A stretch of DNA of 64,000 bases from Malus domestica (GCF_042453785.1 NC_091670.1:40435501-40499500); one strand, 5' to 3'. Shown: positions 13,950 to 26,559, numbered from the stretch's first letter. Made by a program: numbers and translations. Notes: generated from the sequence alone by a model not told the origin.

Positions 13950-16172
13950 ATGGTAAAGTTGAAATCTTGTTGTCGATTCTAATTTCTCTGTTTTAGCTGC
14001 TTAATTTCGAGTTTATAGAACGAGATTACGAGGTTGATTTGAGGTTGAATATGCAGTAATTAGGTCAATAAGCATTGCCATTGGCATGTTAAATCTGTAT
14101 ATCATTTGTATTTTTGTGCACAGGCCGCGTCGAAGAAAGTCATAACGAGGGAAGAGTGGGAGAAGAAGCTCAAGGATGTAAAAATTAGGAAAGAAGACAT
14201 GAATAAATTGGTGATGAACTTCCTTGTCACTGAGGGTTATGTGGATGCTGCTGAGAAATTCCGTAAGGAATCTGGAACCGAACGTATCCTTTTGTTTCCG
14301 TAGTGTAATGGCCTACTCTTATAATTGAGACATTGCTGGTGTGATTCATTTTGTACTATATGTTGTGGTGTTTCTCCTTATCGGTATATAGCAGATATTG
14401 ATCTTGCAACAATAACGGAACGCATGGCTGTCAAGAAGGCAGTACAATGCGGTAATGTGGAGGATGCGATTGAGAAAGTGAATGACTTAAACCCTGAGGT
14501 GGGATGTCAATTCTCAAATCTCCATGTTTTGTTCATGGAGTCTATACTTTTGATACCATTGATGAAAAACCTTTGTCTTTTCTTTCCTTTGATGGATCTT
14601 ATTGCTTTCTTTTATTCGGCCTTGCCAGTATCAAAGTTTGGCCTTGCATATCAAGTTGGGCAATTAGTTGGAATGATCAGTTTTTGACCTTTGTTTTCAG
14701 AAGTGATTGGTTTTTTGTAACAACGACATGTTGATCATATATCGATGACATAACGATCACACATCGATGATATAATGACGACATGGTAAAAACAAATCAT
14801 TTCTGCAACCAAACGTAAAAAACTAATCATTCCAGCTAATTGCCCTATTAAGTTTGGAAGTATAGTTTGAATAATTGTGACTCGTGTGTGTCGTACAAAC
14901 TATACATAAGGTTAACTGCCTCATTTGAATTCCCTTTGGAATTGAGGTTGTATGAATCATTGCTACATATTTTCATAGATTTGTGAATCAGGACATCAGG
15001 TTGAATATGCAGCATCATTGGGTATATGATGTAGCGATAAACTCCAACCACAAAGTTGCTGCATTCAACCTCGTAGAGTAAAAATATGCACATAACAAAT
15101 GCAGACCTGGTATTACATGGGTGGTTTACACTTTACAGTTACTTGTTTTGGTTTGTTTTTCTTGACATGCATGTACTTTAATGTGACATTCATTCGTAGG
15201 GAGGGTTCGTTTCCTCCTTTATATGATGTTTTATTTTCTTGCTTTATTTTGATCTCTTGTTTATATTAATGATGGCTCACAAGTAGTTTGTCACCTAATC
15301 AGAGTTCGTATCCTTTGATTTTTTTTATTTATCTTTAATGAGCATCCTGTTATTATTTCGATCGTAATCTTTATTAAAATTATTTAAAATATCTGTGCAA
15401 ATTCTGTCTGCAGATTCTGGATACAAATCCTCAATTATTTTTCCATCTCCAACAGCAAAGGTTGATAGAACTAATTCGGAATGGAAAAGTCGAAGAGGCT
15501 CTTGAGTTTGCTCAGGAAGAGCTAGCACCAAGGGGAGAAGAAAATGTAAGATTCGGCCCATTGCAACTTTCCTTGATTGACTATCATGTGTATAATTTGA
15601 TTATTTATTATTTAAGTTCCTTCCGGCTTCCTCCGTAACTCCATCCAACTGAATTGTGTTCGCTGTGTTGTTCGTATTATCTGGTCCTAAGTAGTACTTA
15701 TCAATACTGTTATGTGCAGCAAAGCTTTTTAGAAGAGTTGGAGAGGACTGTTGCACTGCTAGCTTTTGAAGATGTGAACAACTGTCCCGTCGGAGAGCTT
15801 CTCGACATATCACAGCGCCTAAAGACAGCAAGTGAGGTGAATGCAGCCATCCTTACCAGCCAGAGTCATGAAAAAGGTTAGTATGTTTGCTAAACTTTTA
15901 TTTGTTCTAGTTCCGGAGGAATTCTTCCATGAGCGTCTTTGAGACGAGACGATTAGATCTTTGAAAAAACATTTGATTGAGTCTATGCTAATCCAATACA
16001 AATCTCCATAGAGGCTAATAACCATCATATATTTCGCTGTTCTGTCACAGATCCGAAGCTTCCAAGCTTATTGAAGATGCTGTTATGGGCTCAGAACCAG
16101 CTTGATGAAAAAGCCGCTTATCCTCGGATAAACGATCTTTCCACTGCCAAGCTAGAAGACCCTACCGTCTAG
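13950..16172 (+). CDS. GID8: GID8-like LisH/CTLH/CRA protein (CTLH E3 ligase subunit)
   Basis: Six coding exons: 13950-13952, 14124-14283, 14392-14498, 15414-15545, 15720-15876, 16051-16172; GT-AG borders, 226 residues, all phases closed. LisH motif around residues 25-57, CTLH about 60-118, then the CRA region with [19 protein letters not shown] and [19 protein letters not shown]. Length and layout match yeast Gid8 / human GID8 (TWA1), scaffold subunits of the CTLH/GID ubiquitin ligase that binds the RanBPM-type subunit through LisH-CTLH. The first coding exon is only the ATG, followed at once by a GT donor; joining to GCC gives MAASKKV. Exon 3 has a tandem TAGCAG acceptor; the upstream AG gives E-P-D-I-D-L, fitting the EPxxDL pattern of known GID8 proteins. 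Confidence 0.95.
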
Positions 16173-16630
16173 ATGATCTCCAACCTCCTTGCATGGAGAG
16201 ATGGAGGATTAGGTTTCGTCTAGGCTTTCTCATGGGATGTCAAATGATGTATGTACCTTTGTTGCGAAAAATGACTATCTACACTCCTCTCAGATGCTGT
16301 TTCATTGCGATCTTTGTTTCCATTGTTGTTGAGAGATTGTGGATTATTTCTTTGGCTGTTTAAGGTGTAACATAAACAAATGATATGATTAACGCGACGG
16401 AGATTTAAATTGGGGTAGAGGTTTTTCGTCAAGTGATATAATTTAGCCCGAGAGATTTAAATTTGGGCACGCTGCTCCGACCAATTGACTTAACTTGGAT
16501 TCATTCATCGTTTGGACAATGACCATGCTTTTTGAACAAGCATGGGATTTTTTAACACAACACAAAACTAATTAAAAATAAAAATAGAACAGAACAATTT
16601 ACTTTCCTCCGCCATATTATTCCAAAAACA

Positions 16631-16927
16631 TCACTCGGAAATCACCCAAAGAATATAAACCCACCCAGAACTGCAGATATCCGAATCCGAATGATGCTGA
16701 GGTCTTGCATGTTTGAAAGCAGCATTTGCGCCTCCCTCCCCCGATTTCCAGCTTCCATCGTCGAAATTCAGGGCGTAGCTCGAAGGATCATACTGGAACG
16801 TCCTCAGCCGCTGCTTCCCAGAATTCTTGATAGCCTTCCTCAAAGCGGCTCTAACTCTCCAGAACAAGCTCCTGCACTGCTTCCTGCTGGATGCATTCAC
16901 CCAAACCAACTTTCCCACTAACCCCAT
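16631..16927 (-). CDS. small plant protein of unknown function
   Basis: Intronless 98-residue frame with ATG at 16925-16927 (MGLVGKLVWVN); another ATG lies two codons upstream (16933). It has a short hydrophobic start, a basic stretch (RKQCRSLFWRVRAALRKAIK) and an aromatic segment (FQYDPSSYALNFDDG), then a Gly/Ser/His tail. This resembles the style of a small plant-specific family seen in many dicots, but I do not recognise a named domain. The gene is convergent with GID8, about 460 bp downstream. A (GA)n tract at 17212-17225, near its upstream side, could be in its promoter or leader. Function unknown. Confidence 0.7.
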   Translation of the reverse strand: MGLVGKLVWVNASSRKQCRSLFWRVRAALRKAIKNSGKQRLRTFQYDPSSYALNFDDGSWKSGEGGANAAFKHARPQHHSDSDICSSGWVYILWVISE

Positions 16928-17559
16928 ATTCATACGTCAAAAACCGAGGATTAAACTCTCTTTTTTCCACTTTTTTCTGAAGAATTTGAGAGATGGGTTG
17001 CAATTTTTCCTTGTGGAAACTGGAAAGGCATAAAAAGGAGGAGAAGGAAGCTTTTGGAGAAAGGTTTAGATGGTGAATGCAATCTTTTTGGTCTTTCAAA
17101 GTAGCTATGCAGCTTGAGCTGCAAGCTGCAGTCCTACTACAAACTGATATACTTTTTTTCTTGAAAGTTACGTTGGGATGCTCAAATTCCGCTCTAAAGA
17201 GAGAAACGAGAGAGAGAGAGAGAGGAGTTACAGTGGACAGAGGGCAGTGGCAGTGGGCAGAGAGCCGAAGGTCGTATCACTATCACAGCAGCATGTGGTT
17301 GTCACAAATAACGAATCAATTATTTCACGGTTTTTTCTCGGTTTTTACATTTTTTCCCTATTTGAAGCCATATGACCATCTCCTTTATTAGGAATTTTTA
17401 CATGACCTTAAACCCTCTATAGCCCCTAGCAATTAGTGAAGCCTCAACCTTGAGAAGTGCTATTACTTACATTTTTCAGTACGACACCATGACATTCTAA
17501 ACAAATAACACAATCTTTTGTGTTTCTAAATAATATTACAGGAAAACTAATTAAAATTG

Positions 17560-17690
17560 TTTGAAAACTTTGAATTTTAACTATAAAGACAAAATAAATG
17601 GTAAATTAAACAGTACCAGAATTGACTTTTTAGTGTAAAAATATGGTTTTTCGTTAAAATAAACAGTACCGGGAGTTTTTTGTTAAAGTT
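17560..17690. repeat. AT-rich MITE-family copy
   Basis: Shares phrases such as GTTTTTCGTTAAAATAAACAGTACC and AAATAAATGGTAAA in diverged form with two sequences at 45714-45860 and 45948-46090, so it belongs to the same dispersed short-element family. Confidence 0.5.
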
Positions 17691-20600
17691 CTCAAATAAT
17701 ATTCCGCTATTAGTCCGACATGTTAGAGTAGTATATTAAGAGCTTAAGAAACTCTCTTGTCAATCCCATCCCAGTATAAAGTGTCACTATGTTATTAGCA
17801 TCAAAGAAGAATTATAAGTCTGAAACGACTCTTTGAAATGACAATAACATTTCTTAAAAACCTTGACGCTTCTTAGAACTCACTTGTACATTTACCTAGA
17901 TAACGAAATGATTTAAACTTCTAATCTTTTCATTTGAAAAGGAAAGCCTGATAATTCAAATCACACGTCCACTGCAACAGTGCAAAGAGGCTCTGAATTT
18001 AGGGTTATTGATTCACAAAATCATCAAGAAAATAATGGACAACGAAAATTTGGGGAAATCCAAACTCCAAAGTGAAAAAAAAAAAAAAAGTGCATTGAAG
18101 CTCTGCATTGAATAGTCAAATCAGAGTTTTTATTTTCCTCAAAACTGGTTTGTCTCCTTTTCCTTCTTTTTTGTCATCGTCTTCAAAGCCTTTTCTGCCT
18201 TCTTCCATATGCTCATTAAATTCCGTTTTGTCTCTCTCCACGGTTAATCGCGGCACTTTCCTCAGTCTCTGACTGTGCCTAATTCCACGCTACTCCCAAC
18301 CAGGTCCATTTCGGATGACCTGTCATTCTATCCCACAGAGCAAACCTTGTCTTAGTCCTTGGCAGCTGTTGGCACCTCTCTGCCTTCTTCTTTCTGTATG
18401 TAGCTTTCTCTGGTTAGGGTTTTGGTTGTTCTTAGTAAATTTGGATGATTTGGGAGAATAACTTCCATAGAACAGAGTGTTATTGTCGACAGTGTTACAA
18501 GTCAATCACACAATATTGTATGAGAAAATATGTAAGGCACTGGAAAGAAATTCCGTATATTGGAGAATGAGAAGGGAAGTCTCATTTTACATAACACAAC
18601 GGATAAGAATGAATAATGGACGAACACCCATGCATCCTGAGTGGAGAGCTAACATGAAGTGGGATGTATTTGAATAAAAGAAGAAACTCAACTGATCAAA
18701 GTTAAAACGCATGTAGGTATATATGCTTCTCTAGATGAGTAAAATACTGTTACAGTAGCATTCATGATGTATTTAAGTCTCTCTCACTAAGTGGAATATT
18801 TTGAGTGAAAGTTTTGCCAAATGGCATTTTCTTCAAGTTGGGGCCTCTTTGATGCCATACTTCAATGGTCCTTGGTTAGAGATAAGTTTTCATGGTGGAC
18901 CTCAAGACAATGGAGATTTTGTCTTGATCAAAGGTTGCATCTTGCAAATTAGGGCTAGGTATATGGGGTTGAAAACAACGTTTGCTAGCCCGAATTATCC
19001 ATGGCAGCGCACATTCAAATCTGTCAGCTCAAAAATTATTTTATCTTTCTCAGGTATACCTTAACCTGTACTTGTTGTTTCTTGTGTGAGATTTAGCTTT
19101 GTGCATTTTTTGATGGTGATCTGATCATCTGCTTTTACAACTTTCCTCATCAATCCTGGCCTTCTATTTCCTTTGCTCTATATACCATATTGACAATTCG
19201 TTATTTAATAAAAACTGAACCAAACGTTCTTAATAAAAAAAAAAAGAACGTCCTGTTCAGAAAACTGATAATTCTCTTGAACAAAATTGCACCCTTGACC
19301 ATGGATGATTTAGTTGGTCACATGCCTTGGTTACTGTTTGTTTCCCCAATATGTTAAGACTACTTTCTACTGTTTCAGAATCTGCATGATAAAAAGGCAG
19401 AGATAAAGTATGAGATCCCAGGAGCAAAAATAAATATAGTATTAAGCACTTTTACATATAAAATTAGAAATTAGTTTCTTGATAAGCAAACCCAAATCTA
19501 GAGGGATGATTCTGTGTTTCCTTGTTGTCAAAGCAAAGGATGACATATTCCAGAATATGTTCATGGATCATATATTAGGATCTCATGTGGATTTGCCCTA
19601 CTGAGGCCTTTTTTAAGTGCTTTTTCACAGTGCTGCTTCATGTATGTTTTGCCTAGAAGCCCTTCTCCCAACCCTTCTGTCTAAAAAGTGCTTGTGCTTC
19701 CTTTTTTTTATAATAAGTATGAATTTATTAGGGATTATATGATATTGTTAGTAATTAAAGGTCAGCAGCCCATGTGTTTAGATCACGGGGGACAAAAATG
19801 CTTTGGAGCAACCTATAGCATGGCAAACATTTCAGCAATCAGCTTTCTGTTGATTGACCAACCACTCAGTGCCATGCCAGCAATTCTAAACTAAGTTTGC
19901 AAATCTGAACTTTGTCCAATTATGGTAGTTTAGTTCAGATGTAAGGTAGGTTAATTAGATTGTGAATTTGAATTTGATTCTTTTTTTACATTAAAAATTT
20001 CTTACGTTGAACAATAGGATCAGGTGGACTGTCAAACTCATTTACAAATAAATAGCTATCTGTAGTTAATTAAGAACTGCTTGGCCTGGCGTAGATAAAA
20101 ACCTCACAGCAAGGGTCACATCCTTGTGTGAGTGAGTTGAACTGTCTGCCTGGTTCCACTATCAGAAACCTTAATTTCTCATAAATTAGAGCAATGTTTT
20201 AACTAACATTGAAAATCATTGACTATGATTAAAGTCCAGCATCAACTAAGTTAGTGAGTGAGGATAAGCTAAATTCAGATCACTTTCCATCTCTAAAACC
20301 CCAAAAAATAAATAATTAAAATCCTCTTGTATTTGAAGAATTCGGTTCCGCTAAGATATTCTCCATGGTATGCAAACATATCTTCCATCGGTACGAGTCA
20401 AAGTTGTGTTTTTTTCTATGGGAATTTAATAAATTAAATCAAATTTATCAAAGGTATTGGTTAACTTAAAGACATGTATACTTTCTACAAGTATTGATCT
20501 TTTTGCTTTTGTTGTTTTGTAAAAGCTAATTTGTCATTCTTTTCTGTAGAGATCTGAGCTCTCAGCATGACTACATGGTTGAACTCGAACTAGTAAGGTG

Positions 20601-21280
20601 CAAATCCTAAAAATTCCAAAACAGTAGAGACTGTAGAAAAAGAAGAAGAAAAACTTAGTAGGTAAAAAAAAATAGTGATCACCACACCACTTCACCATTT
20701 ACTCTCCCCTCAACATTTTCCATACCACACAAATGTATACAAGCAAACCACATAACCAAAGAAAGTACATAAAATTGGCTCTTTTTTTTTTCTTTAAAAA
20801 GGGGACAAATTGGTGGTTTCGCAATTGCAGTCCACTATTTTGGAGACAAAAAAGACTCACAGAGGTATTTCAACTTCCTCCTGACCATCTTCGTGTAACT
20901 CACCAGTGCCAAGACTTGCAGGGCATGCCGTATGGAATACAGACTTAAATTCATTTCCAACCACTTGAGCTATCCTATGATGTTTCTTAATAATTGGTTA
21001 ATTAGATATTGTAATTATTGCCCCTGTCACAATTAAATTGACCTCAATCAAAACTATAGCCCAAACAAAACCTAACCATCAGATAAAAGAGTGACTCAAC
21101 TCCACACTTATTTCTTTAATCTTTGCGATCCGATTCCCCCTTATTTTCTCTTCGAAATCTCCGGAAAACTTGATTATTTTACAAAATCGACAATGGAAGA
21201 GACAATAACCCGCCAAAACACTCTTATCACCTATTCCATCAATCAATACAAGAAACCATAGGTTTTCACATCAACCCTAG
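17691..21280. other. gene-poor intergenic stretch
   Basis: AT-rich with poly-A and poly-T runs. Only short, non-conserved frames are present (for example around 18480-18680 and 18800-19060, the latter without an ATG), none matching a known family. A pyrimidine-rich block lies at 18120-18420. I see no RNA gene or complete transposon. Confidence 0.5.
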
Positions 21281-21434
21281 TTTCTAGTCGATGTCCTCAA
21301 ACCACACATTTGTGGTATTCTCCGCTATCTCCATCTTATGTTCCCTTCATCTCTTATATTATATTTCCCATTTGCCAAAACACAAAACGAACACAAATTT
21401 ACAAATCCTAATAATCTCCTCCCAAGCAAGTCCA

Positions 21435-22553
21435 ATGGGTTCCCTCGCATCTCCCCCAAGACCCTCAACTCCACCACCCTCTTCGCCAAACCCTAATTCT
21501 CTATCCAATTTTAGGGTTTTTGCCACGTTTTGCTATAGAGAGCCCGCTCCAAACCTAAACATTTCTAATTGGATAGAATGCTACGATCCGTCGACCAACA
21601 TGTGGACGCATGCCAGCTCCATCCCCGGCCTCACTGAGAATCATGTCCTCAAGGGTTTTGCCATGGTGTCTTTACGTGACTCGGTTTACATAATTGGTGG
21701 TAGGGTTTGTAACAAGGAGAGAGCTCACACGTCGGACGAGTGCAGCGAGCTTGTCGACATGGACATTGAAGTCTCCTCCTCGGTCTTGCGCTACAATGTC
21801 GGGTCAAACCAGTGGTCTACCTGCGCGCCACTTGGCATCCCCCGGTGCGACTTCGCATGCACGGTCTCAGATAACAAGATCTACGTGGCGGGGGGAAAGG
21901 CCACGCTAGATTGCGCGAGGGGCATCCCGTTCGCCGAGGTGTACGATCCGGACCACGACGAGTGGACTCCGCTGCCGAACATGAGCACGTTGAGGTACAA
22001 GTGCGTTGGAGTGACGTGGATGGGCAAGATCTACGTGGTGGGGGGTTTCGCGGAGAAGGCTGACTCGGACGTGCCGGCCATTATGGTGCGCAGCTCCGCT
22101 GAGGTGTACGACCCGCTAGTAGGGAAGTGGGGCCTTATCGTGGGGATGTGGCAGCTGGACGTGCCACCTAATCAAATCTTGACCGTCGATGGACGGCTTT
22201 TCAGCTCGGGCGATTGCTACAAGCAATGGAAAGGCCACATAGAATCCTACGACGGCAAGCTCAACATATGGAATGAAGTTGAAGGGTCCCGCCTACAAAG
22301 CCTCACTGCATTGGGGCCACACGATCAAAACTGGGCACTGAGCCAAAGGCGTTACCTAACAATGGCAACCATTGGAGTGGATTTATACTTCTTGGCAGGG
22401 TATGGGATGGAGAGCGAATCATCAAGAACAATGTCGATCGTTCATAAATTCGATATATCTGCAACCAACGATGCATGGACGAGCATGGAGCCGATGGAGG
22501 AAGATGGAGAGAAAGAGCTCTGTGGGCATTGCTGTGTTGTTCAACTCTCATGA
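21435..22553 (+). CDS. kelch-repeat protein (galactose oxidase-like beta-propeller)
   Basis: Intronless, 372 residues from the ATG at 21435 (MGSLASPPRPS). Kelch signatures are visible: WIECYDPSTNMWTHASSIPG, SVYIIGGR, ECSELVD..VLRYNVGSNQWSTC, KIYVAGGK, AEVYDPDHDEWTPLPNMS, KIYVVGGF, AEVYDPLVGKWG and a final LYFLAGYG, consistent with a six-blade propeller. No F-box is seen, so it is not a standard F-box/kelch E3 adaptor. The same frame reaches an upstream ATG at 21291, which would add a 48-residue hydrophobic leader; that stretch has A/C-rich, UTR-like composition, so the downstream start is preferred, with doubt. The coding part is GC-rich and close to intact. Role unknown beyond probable protein binding. 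Confidence 0.88.
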   Translation: MGSLASPPRPSTPPPSSPNPNSLSNFRVFATFCYREPAPNLNISNWIECYDPSTNMWTHASSIPGLTENHVLKGFAMVSLRDSVYIIGGRVCNKERAHTSDECSELVDMDIEVSSSVLRYNVGSNQWSTCAPLGIPRCDFACTVSDNKIYVAGGKATLDCARGIPFAEVYDPDHDEWTPLPNMSTLRYKCVGVTWMGKIYVVGGFAEKADSDVPAIMVRSSAEVYDPLVGKWGLIVGMWQLDVPPNQILTVDGRLFSSGDCYKQWKGHIESYDGKLNIWNEVEGSRLQSLTALGPHDQNWALSQRRYLTMATIGVDLYFLAGYGMESESSRTMSIVHKFDISATNDAWTSMEPMEEDGEKELCGHCCVVQLS

Positions 22554-23070
22554 ATCTTGCCTTTTGCTTGTAGCAAAAGAAAGAAAGAAAAAAATTTGGT
22601 ACCTGCTTAATTAATTAGTTAATTATATTTATTACTAATAACTATTATTATGATCAAATTATATTATCTTTGTGTAAGGTTTTGCTGACTGATCTATAAG
22701 TTTTCACGGTAGCTGTCTTAATTAGTCGGATTATATGCTCAAGTTGTGAACTTTATGGAGCAGTCCTGATGATTTTGGATACCTTGTGACAAAATAAGAA
22801 GAAGAAAAAAATCGTTGTAAAATCTGTTTCCTATACTAGTTACTAGTTTATGAATTATACATATAGATCATTTCTTGAATTCGAATATTTTACAGTTGAG
22901 AAAGCATGTTGCTTGTGAATTTTTGTTCATGTTATCTGATCAAATGAAGAGTGCTATATGATGAACAGAATATCCATCCGGGACGACAATGTTTTACGAT
23001 GACATTTAGATGCATAAACGACAATAAACAAAACAAAATGTACTATACGAACTTTGTATTGCATTGTTAG
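22554..23070. other. spacer downstream of the kelch gene
   Basis: AT-rich 3' flank with AATTAATTAGTTAATTA-type runs near 22607-22640. No gene seen. Confidence 0.4.
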
Positions 23071-23293
23071 GGGGTTCGTTTGAAAATATTTTTAAAATGA
23101 CTGAAAGTACTTTTATTGAAAATATTTTTGAATTCTAAAGGCACTTGAAGTATTTCCTGCAAGAAGCCCATAAAAGCACTTCAAGTGTTTTTTTTTTCTT
23201 CAAAATTCACTTATATTTTTACTAAAACCTGATTTCAAAAACATTTTCACTAAAAACACATTCAACTATTTTAAAAATATTTTGAAACGGGCC
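23071..23293. mobile_element. MITE-like inverted-repeat element
   Basis: The left end GTTCGTTTGAAAATATTTTT is mirrored by the right end AAAAATATTTTGAAACGGGCC. The interior is AT-rich with further pairing. No coding capacity. Confidence 0.6.
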
Positions 23294-23639
23294 ATAAATT
23301 AGAAAATGAGATTTAACCTATGCCTATTAGAATTTCGTTTGTTTTCCAGCCACTTTGTAATGCTCGCTCAATCCGACTTCTAGGATGACACATTGTGTTG
23401 GCTGCCTAAAAAGATAACTGTAATTTATAGGTATAGGTATAGGGAATTAGGGTATGGGGCATTCTTGTTTCTGATCAAATGCATTCCATGGTGCTTTGTC
23501 CAAAATTAGAAAGAAACGAATGTGACCTGAATCATTACATATGCTATTTGCGAAGAAAGTTGGAGTTTTATTATAAAATTAATTGACAGTATAAAAAACA
23601 GTTCAACTTTTTGGAAGTCAATGTAAGGTCACTCATCTC

Positions 23640-24010
23640 ATTAATGTGATATTCATTTATTCTCAATACGCCATTTCATGTGTGGCGAATTTTTAAGCCT
23701 CACACATGGACAACACACACGAGTTGACTTGGAGCGCGTGTGGCCATTTGACTTCACACGTAGAATAACTTGCTCTTATACCATGAAGAAAGTTTGGGTT
23801 CCAATATAAAACAAATTAGCAATATAGAAACTAACTTAACCTCTTATAAGCCCATGTAAGGTCCATCTTCTCATCAATGTGGTATTAATTAATTCTCAAT
23901 AGTGCTCTTCGCTTTAGAAGTAAGAGGTCTTAGGTTTGAATATCATGAATGACGAATTCGATACAAAATTAGGGTGCCCATTGTGTGGCTTAGCCGAACT
24001 CTCCCTCCTC
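23640..24010. repeat. diverged retrotransposon/LTR-like fragments
   Basis: Two similar phrases (AATGTAAGGTCACTCATCTC... at 23620 and CATGTAAGGTCCATCTTCTC... at 23853, each followed by a T/A-rich ATTCTCAATA motif) are ~230 bp apart. A related sequence (GAATTTTTAAGCCT..TGTGGAC, ..ACATGAAGAAAGTT) recurs in the first intron of the LRR receptor at 38190-38390. Probably remnants of one dispersed element family. Confidence 0.5.
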
Positions 24011-24072
24011 CTAGCTTAAAAATATCGATGTATTAAAAAAATAGTTTGATAACGTTTTAAGTAAACTGTAAA

Positions 24073-24243
24073 GAGAAATGCTAAGAGTACTCTCTCAAGA
24101 GTAAGACTCTCTATGATCTCTCTGACACTTCATAGTTTAACGTCAATTTTCCTACCAACATTATAAAATATTGTGCCAAAAACACGAGGTGCCAAAGAGT
24201 TCATGAAAGTTTCTTTTTTTAGAGAATCCTCTTAGCATTTCTC
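24073..24243. mobile_element. MITE-like inverted-repeat element
   Basis: Terminal inverted repeats GAGAAATGCTAAGAG (left) and CTCTTAGCATTTCTC (right) are perfect over 15 bp, followed inward by ACTCTC/GAGAAT. About 171 bp, non-coding. Confidence 0.75.
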
Positions 24244-24730
24244 AACTGTAAATCATTTGCTATGTCTCTTCATCAACAAAGAGGTAAATTTAGTTGTTTC
24301 ATCATTTTCTTAAAATAAAATTATTATACTTAAACTTCAATTTCCAACAATACAATTTTTTAACCATTCGATATTTCAAACTACTTTCATTAAAAAGGGT
24401 CATTTAGCTCTAAACAATGTGAGAAATACACACATACAAACCGGTCTAATTCACATCTGCTTCAAATACCACGTAAACTAATTTTTCCCATCAGTCTACA
24501 TCAAAAAAAACTATGTTGCTCCCCTAATTGGGCCCTATCAAATGTCCCATGCCCCAAACCCGTTAATAAAAATCTAATTTTATTAGGCAATGCTTGGAAT
24601 CAAAAGCCCATATGGACCAACCCAATTTAGTTCTATCTATCTGGTGGGCCATACTCGGTTCTCAAAAGGGACCCACCTATCCATCCTCTTGTTTGTGTGA
24701 ATTTTCTTTTGCCCCTAAGAGTTAAGGGTT

Positions 24731-24977
24731 TTGGAATTGGATCCTCGCCGGATCCTCTCCTTGAGGAGTCTAGGGATCAACGCACACGGACCGTTGATAA
24801 AAAATCGTGCAGCCCCAAATAAATGATTTTTATATTTTTAAAAGTAAAGTAATCTCATTTCACGTGAAAATATATAAAAAAAGAAAAAAAATTATGATCG
24901 CATGATTTTTGATCAACGGTTCGTATGCGTTGATCCCTAAGATCCTAAGGAGGGGATCCGCTGAGATCCAATTCCAA
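24731..24977. mobile_element. MITE-like element with long inverted repeats
   Basis: TTGGAATTGGATC at the left is inverted as GATCCAATTCCAA at the right. Pairing continues inward (GGGATCAACGCACACGGACC versus GGTTCGTATGCGTTGATCCC). Non-coding. A related copy follows at about 25476-25668. Confidence 0.75.
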
Positions 24978-25475
24978 GTGTTTTAGGGCTTTTCAGCCCA
25001 AAATTTTGAGCTTGAAATTGGTCAAGGAGGTGTCCAGCTTTAGGCACCCTCAAAAGAAGAGAAAGCTGGAAACCAAAAAACTCAGCCGGAGAAAGCGAAA
25101 GCAAAAGATTCATCAATGAAACTCAAATCTCTGCACGAGCCACCCACACACAGAGACACCCAGAGTCGCACTCACTCACCTTTGGTCCTCTGTTGCTTCT
25201 ACTAATGGTCCCCAACCCTGGTGGTATGTCTTAGATATATGATTTCTACCCGATACATTACTGTAACGATATTTCAAATCAATAATATACTCTGAACCCA
25301 CCTCACTTTGTGTATCATGAAAAACGTACCCAAAAATTTGAAATATAACTATGTCTGCGCCACTAACCCATCCTCTTAAATACATATACAATTTGCGATT
25401 AGTTTGAGATATCGTTACAATTATAGCTTGAATGCAAGTAAAAGTCCGTCAGGTTTGAGGACACCCTCGTGGAGG

Positions 25476-25668
25476 GAGAATCCTCGCCGGATCCTCCAAT
25501 TACATAAGTTCATCATATATTGCACGGCTAGTTTTTGTTAGATACTGTTTATATTTAATTTTAAATAAAAAAATTTACAATGATTTCTCATCGAACGATG
25601 TACGATAAATGAATGTGATTGGAGGATTATCAAAATCCTCACAAAGAGAATCCGACGAGGATCCTCCT
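25476..25668. mobile_element. related MITE-like element, imperfect
   Basis: Shares GAATCCTCGCCGGATCCTCC with the element at 24731 and ends with GAATCCGACGAGGATCCTCC. An internal inverted pair (CCTCCAATTA / TGATTGGAGG) supports an inverted-repeat element of the same broad family. Confidence 0.55.
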
Positions 25669-26196
25669 GGACCCTTGTGGACCTCACCTCCTGACCCTGC
25701 AGGCCTATCATCTGACACTCCTATGCACTCCGATTATCTTTCCCAGTCCCCGTCAAAATTTCAAAAGAGCTTTTACAAATTTCTACTTGGACACGCCACC
25801 GCACGTGTAAACGGGTACACACACAAAACCCGCTGGTTTTGCACGCGTGAGAGAATGTACGGCGCTTTCTTACCTCACTCCCTCTCCGTCTACACCGCGT
25901 CGGCTGTACCGTGTAGCAACATCTGAAATCTCAGAAGCTGATGAGTTTTCGACCCGTGCGACTGTGACCATCTCAGACACATCAACGGCCAGATTTTGCA
26001 CCCTCGGAAACTGAATCTGAGCCGTTGACGTCGGGAGACAATCCTCGAGGACTTTTAGATGTTTCACATGTTGGTCAGGGACCTGAAAGCCCCGACATGG
26101 GAAGCTGATATGTCGGTCTCTTGTCATGGGAAAACGAGAGATGAAATTGAAGAGAGGGAGAGAGAGGAGAGAGAGAGAGAGTAGTCCAGTACATGC

Positions 26197-26237
26197 CACG
26201 TGTCGATGAGCGAGATGGATGCTTCGTATGCCACGTG
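26197..26237. promoter_or_regulatory. paired G-box motifs
   Basis: Two GCCACGTG motifs, CACGTG cores at 26197-26202 and 26232-26237, lie 35 bp apart beside a (GA)n tract (26149-26181). G-boxes are bound by plant bZIP and bHLH factors. The surrounding 25680-26420 block is GC-rich against AT-rich flanks and looks promoter-like, but I could not identify the gene it would serve. Confidence 0.4.
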
Positions 26238-26559
26238 GTAAAAGAGTTACTGTGGGGACCATTTGGGGTTGTAGGGTTTTGGGGGGGGCGTGATAGCAAC
26301 GTAGGCAGACAAAGTGCATGTGAAGGAGGTTAATGAAGGTTTAAGATGGGGCTTTAAGCTCGAGCTGGGGTCTCTTGTCGCACTGTTTAGGGATCCGTCC
26401 CTCCCCCTAGCGTGATCAAGTTGCCAACAAGAACAACAACCATCTGCATAGCATTTTGGATTTCGGTTTTTGATCGTTGATGAGATGTGAGTTCGAAATA
26501 TATGATCAAATGATAGAAACAGTTGTATGGGAGCTCTAGCTCGTCGATGACTGACCATA

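Noticed and set aside
18477-19064. Two plus-strand frames that might be a small gene
   Set aside because: One lacks an ATG, neither matches a known family, and no splice structure links them.
25870-26558. Minus-strand frames of 70-150 codons in the GC-rich island
   Set aside because: Low-complexity and not family-like; composition explains the lack of stops.
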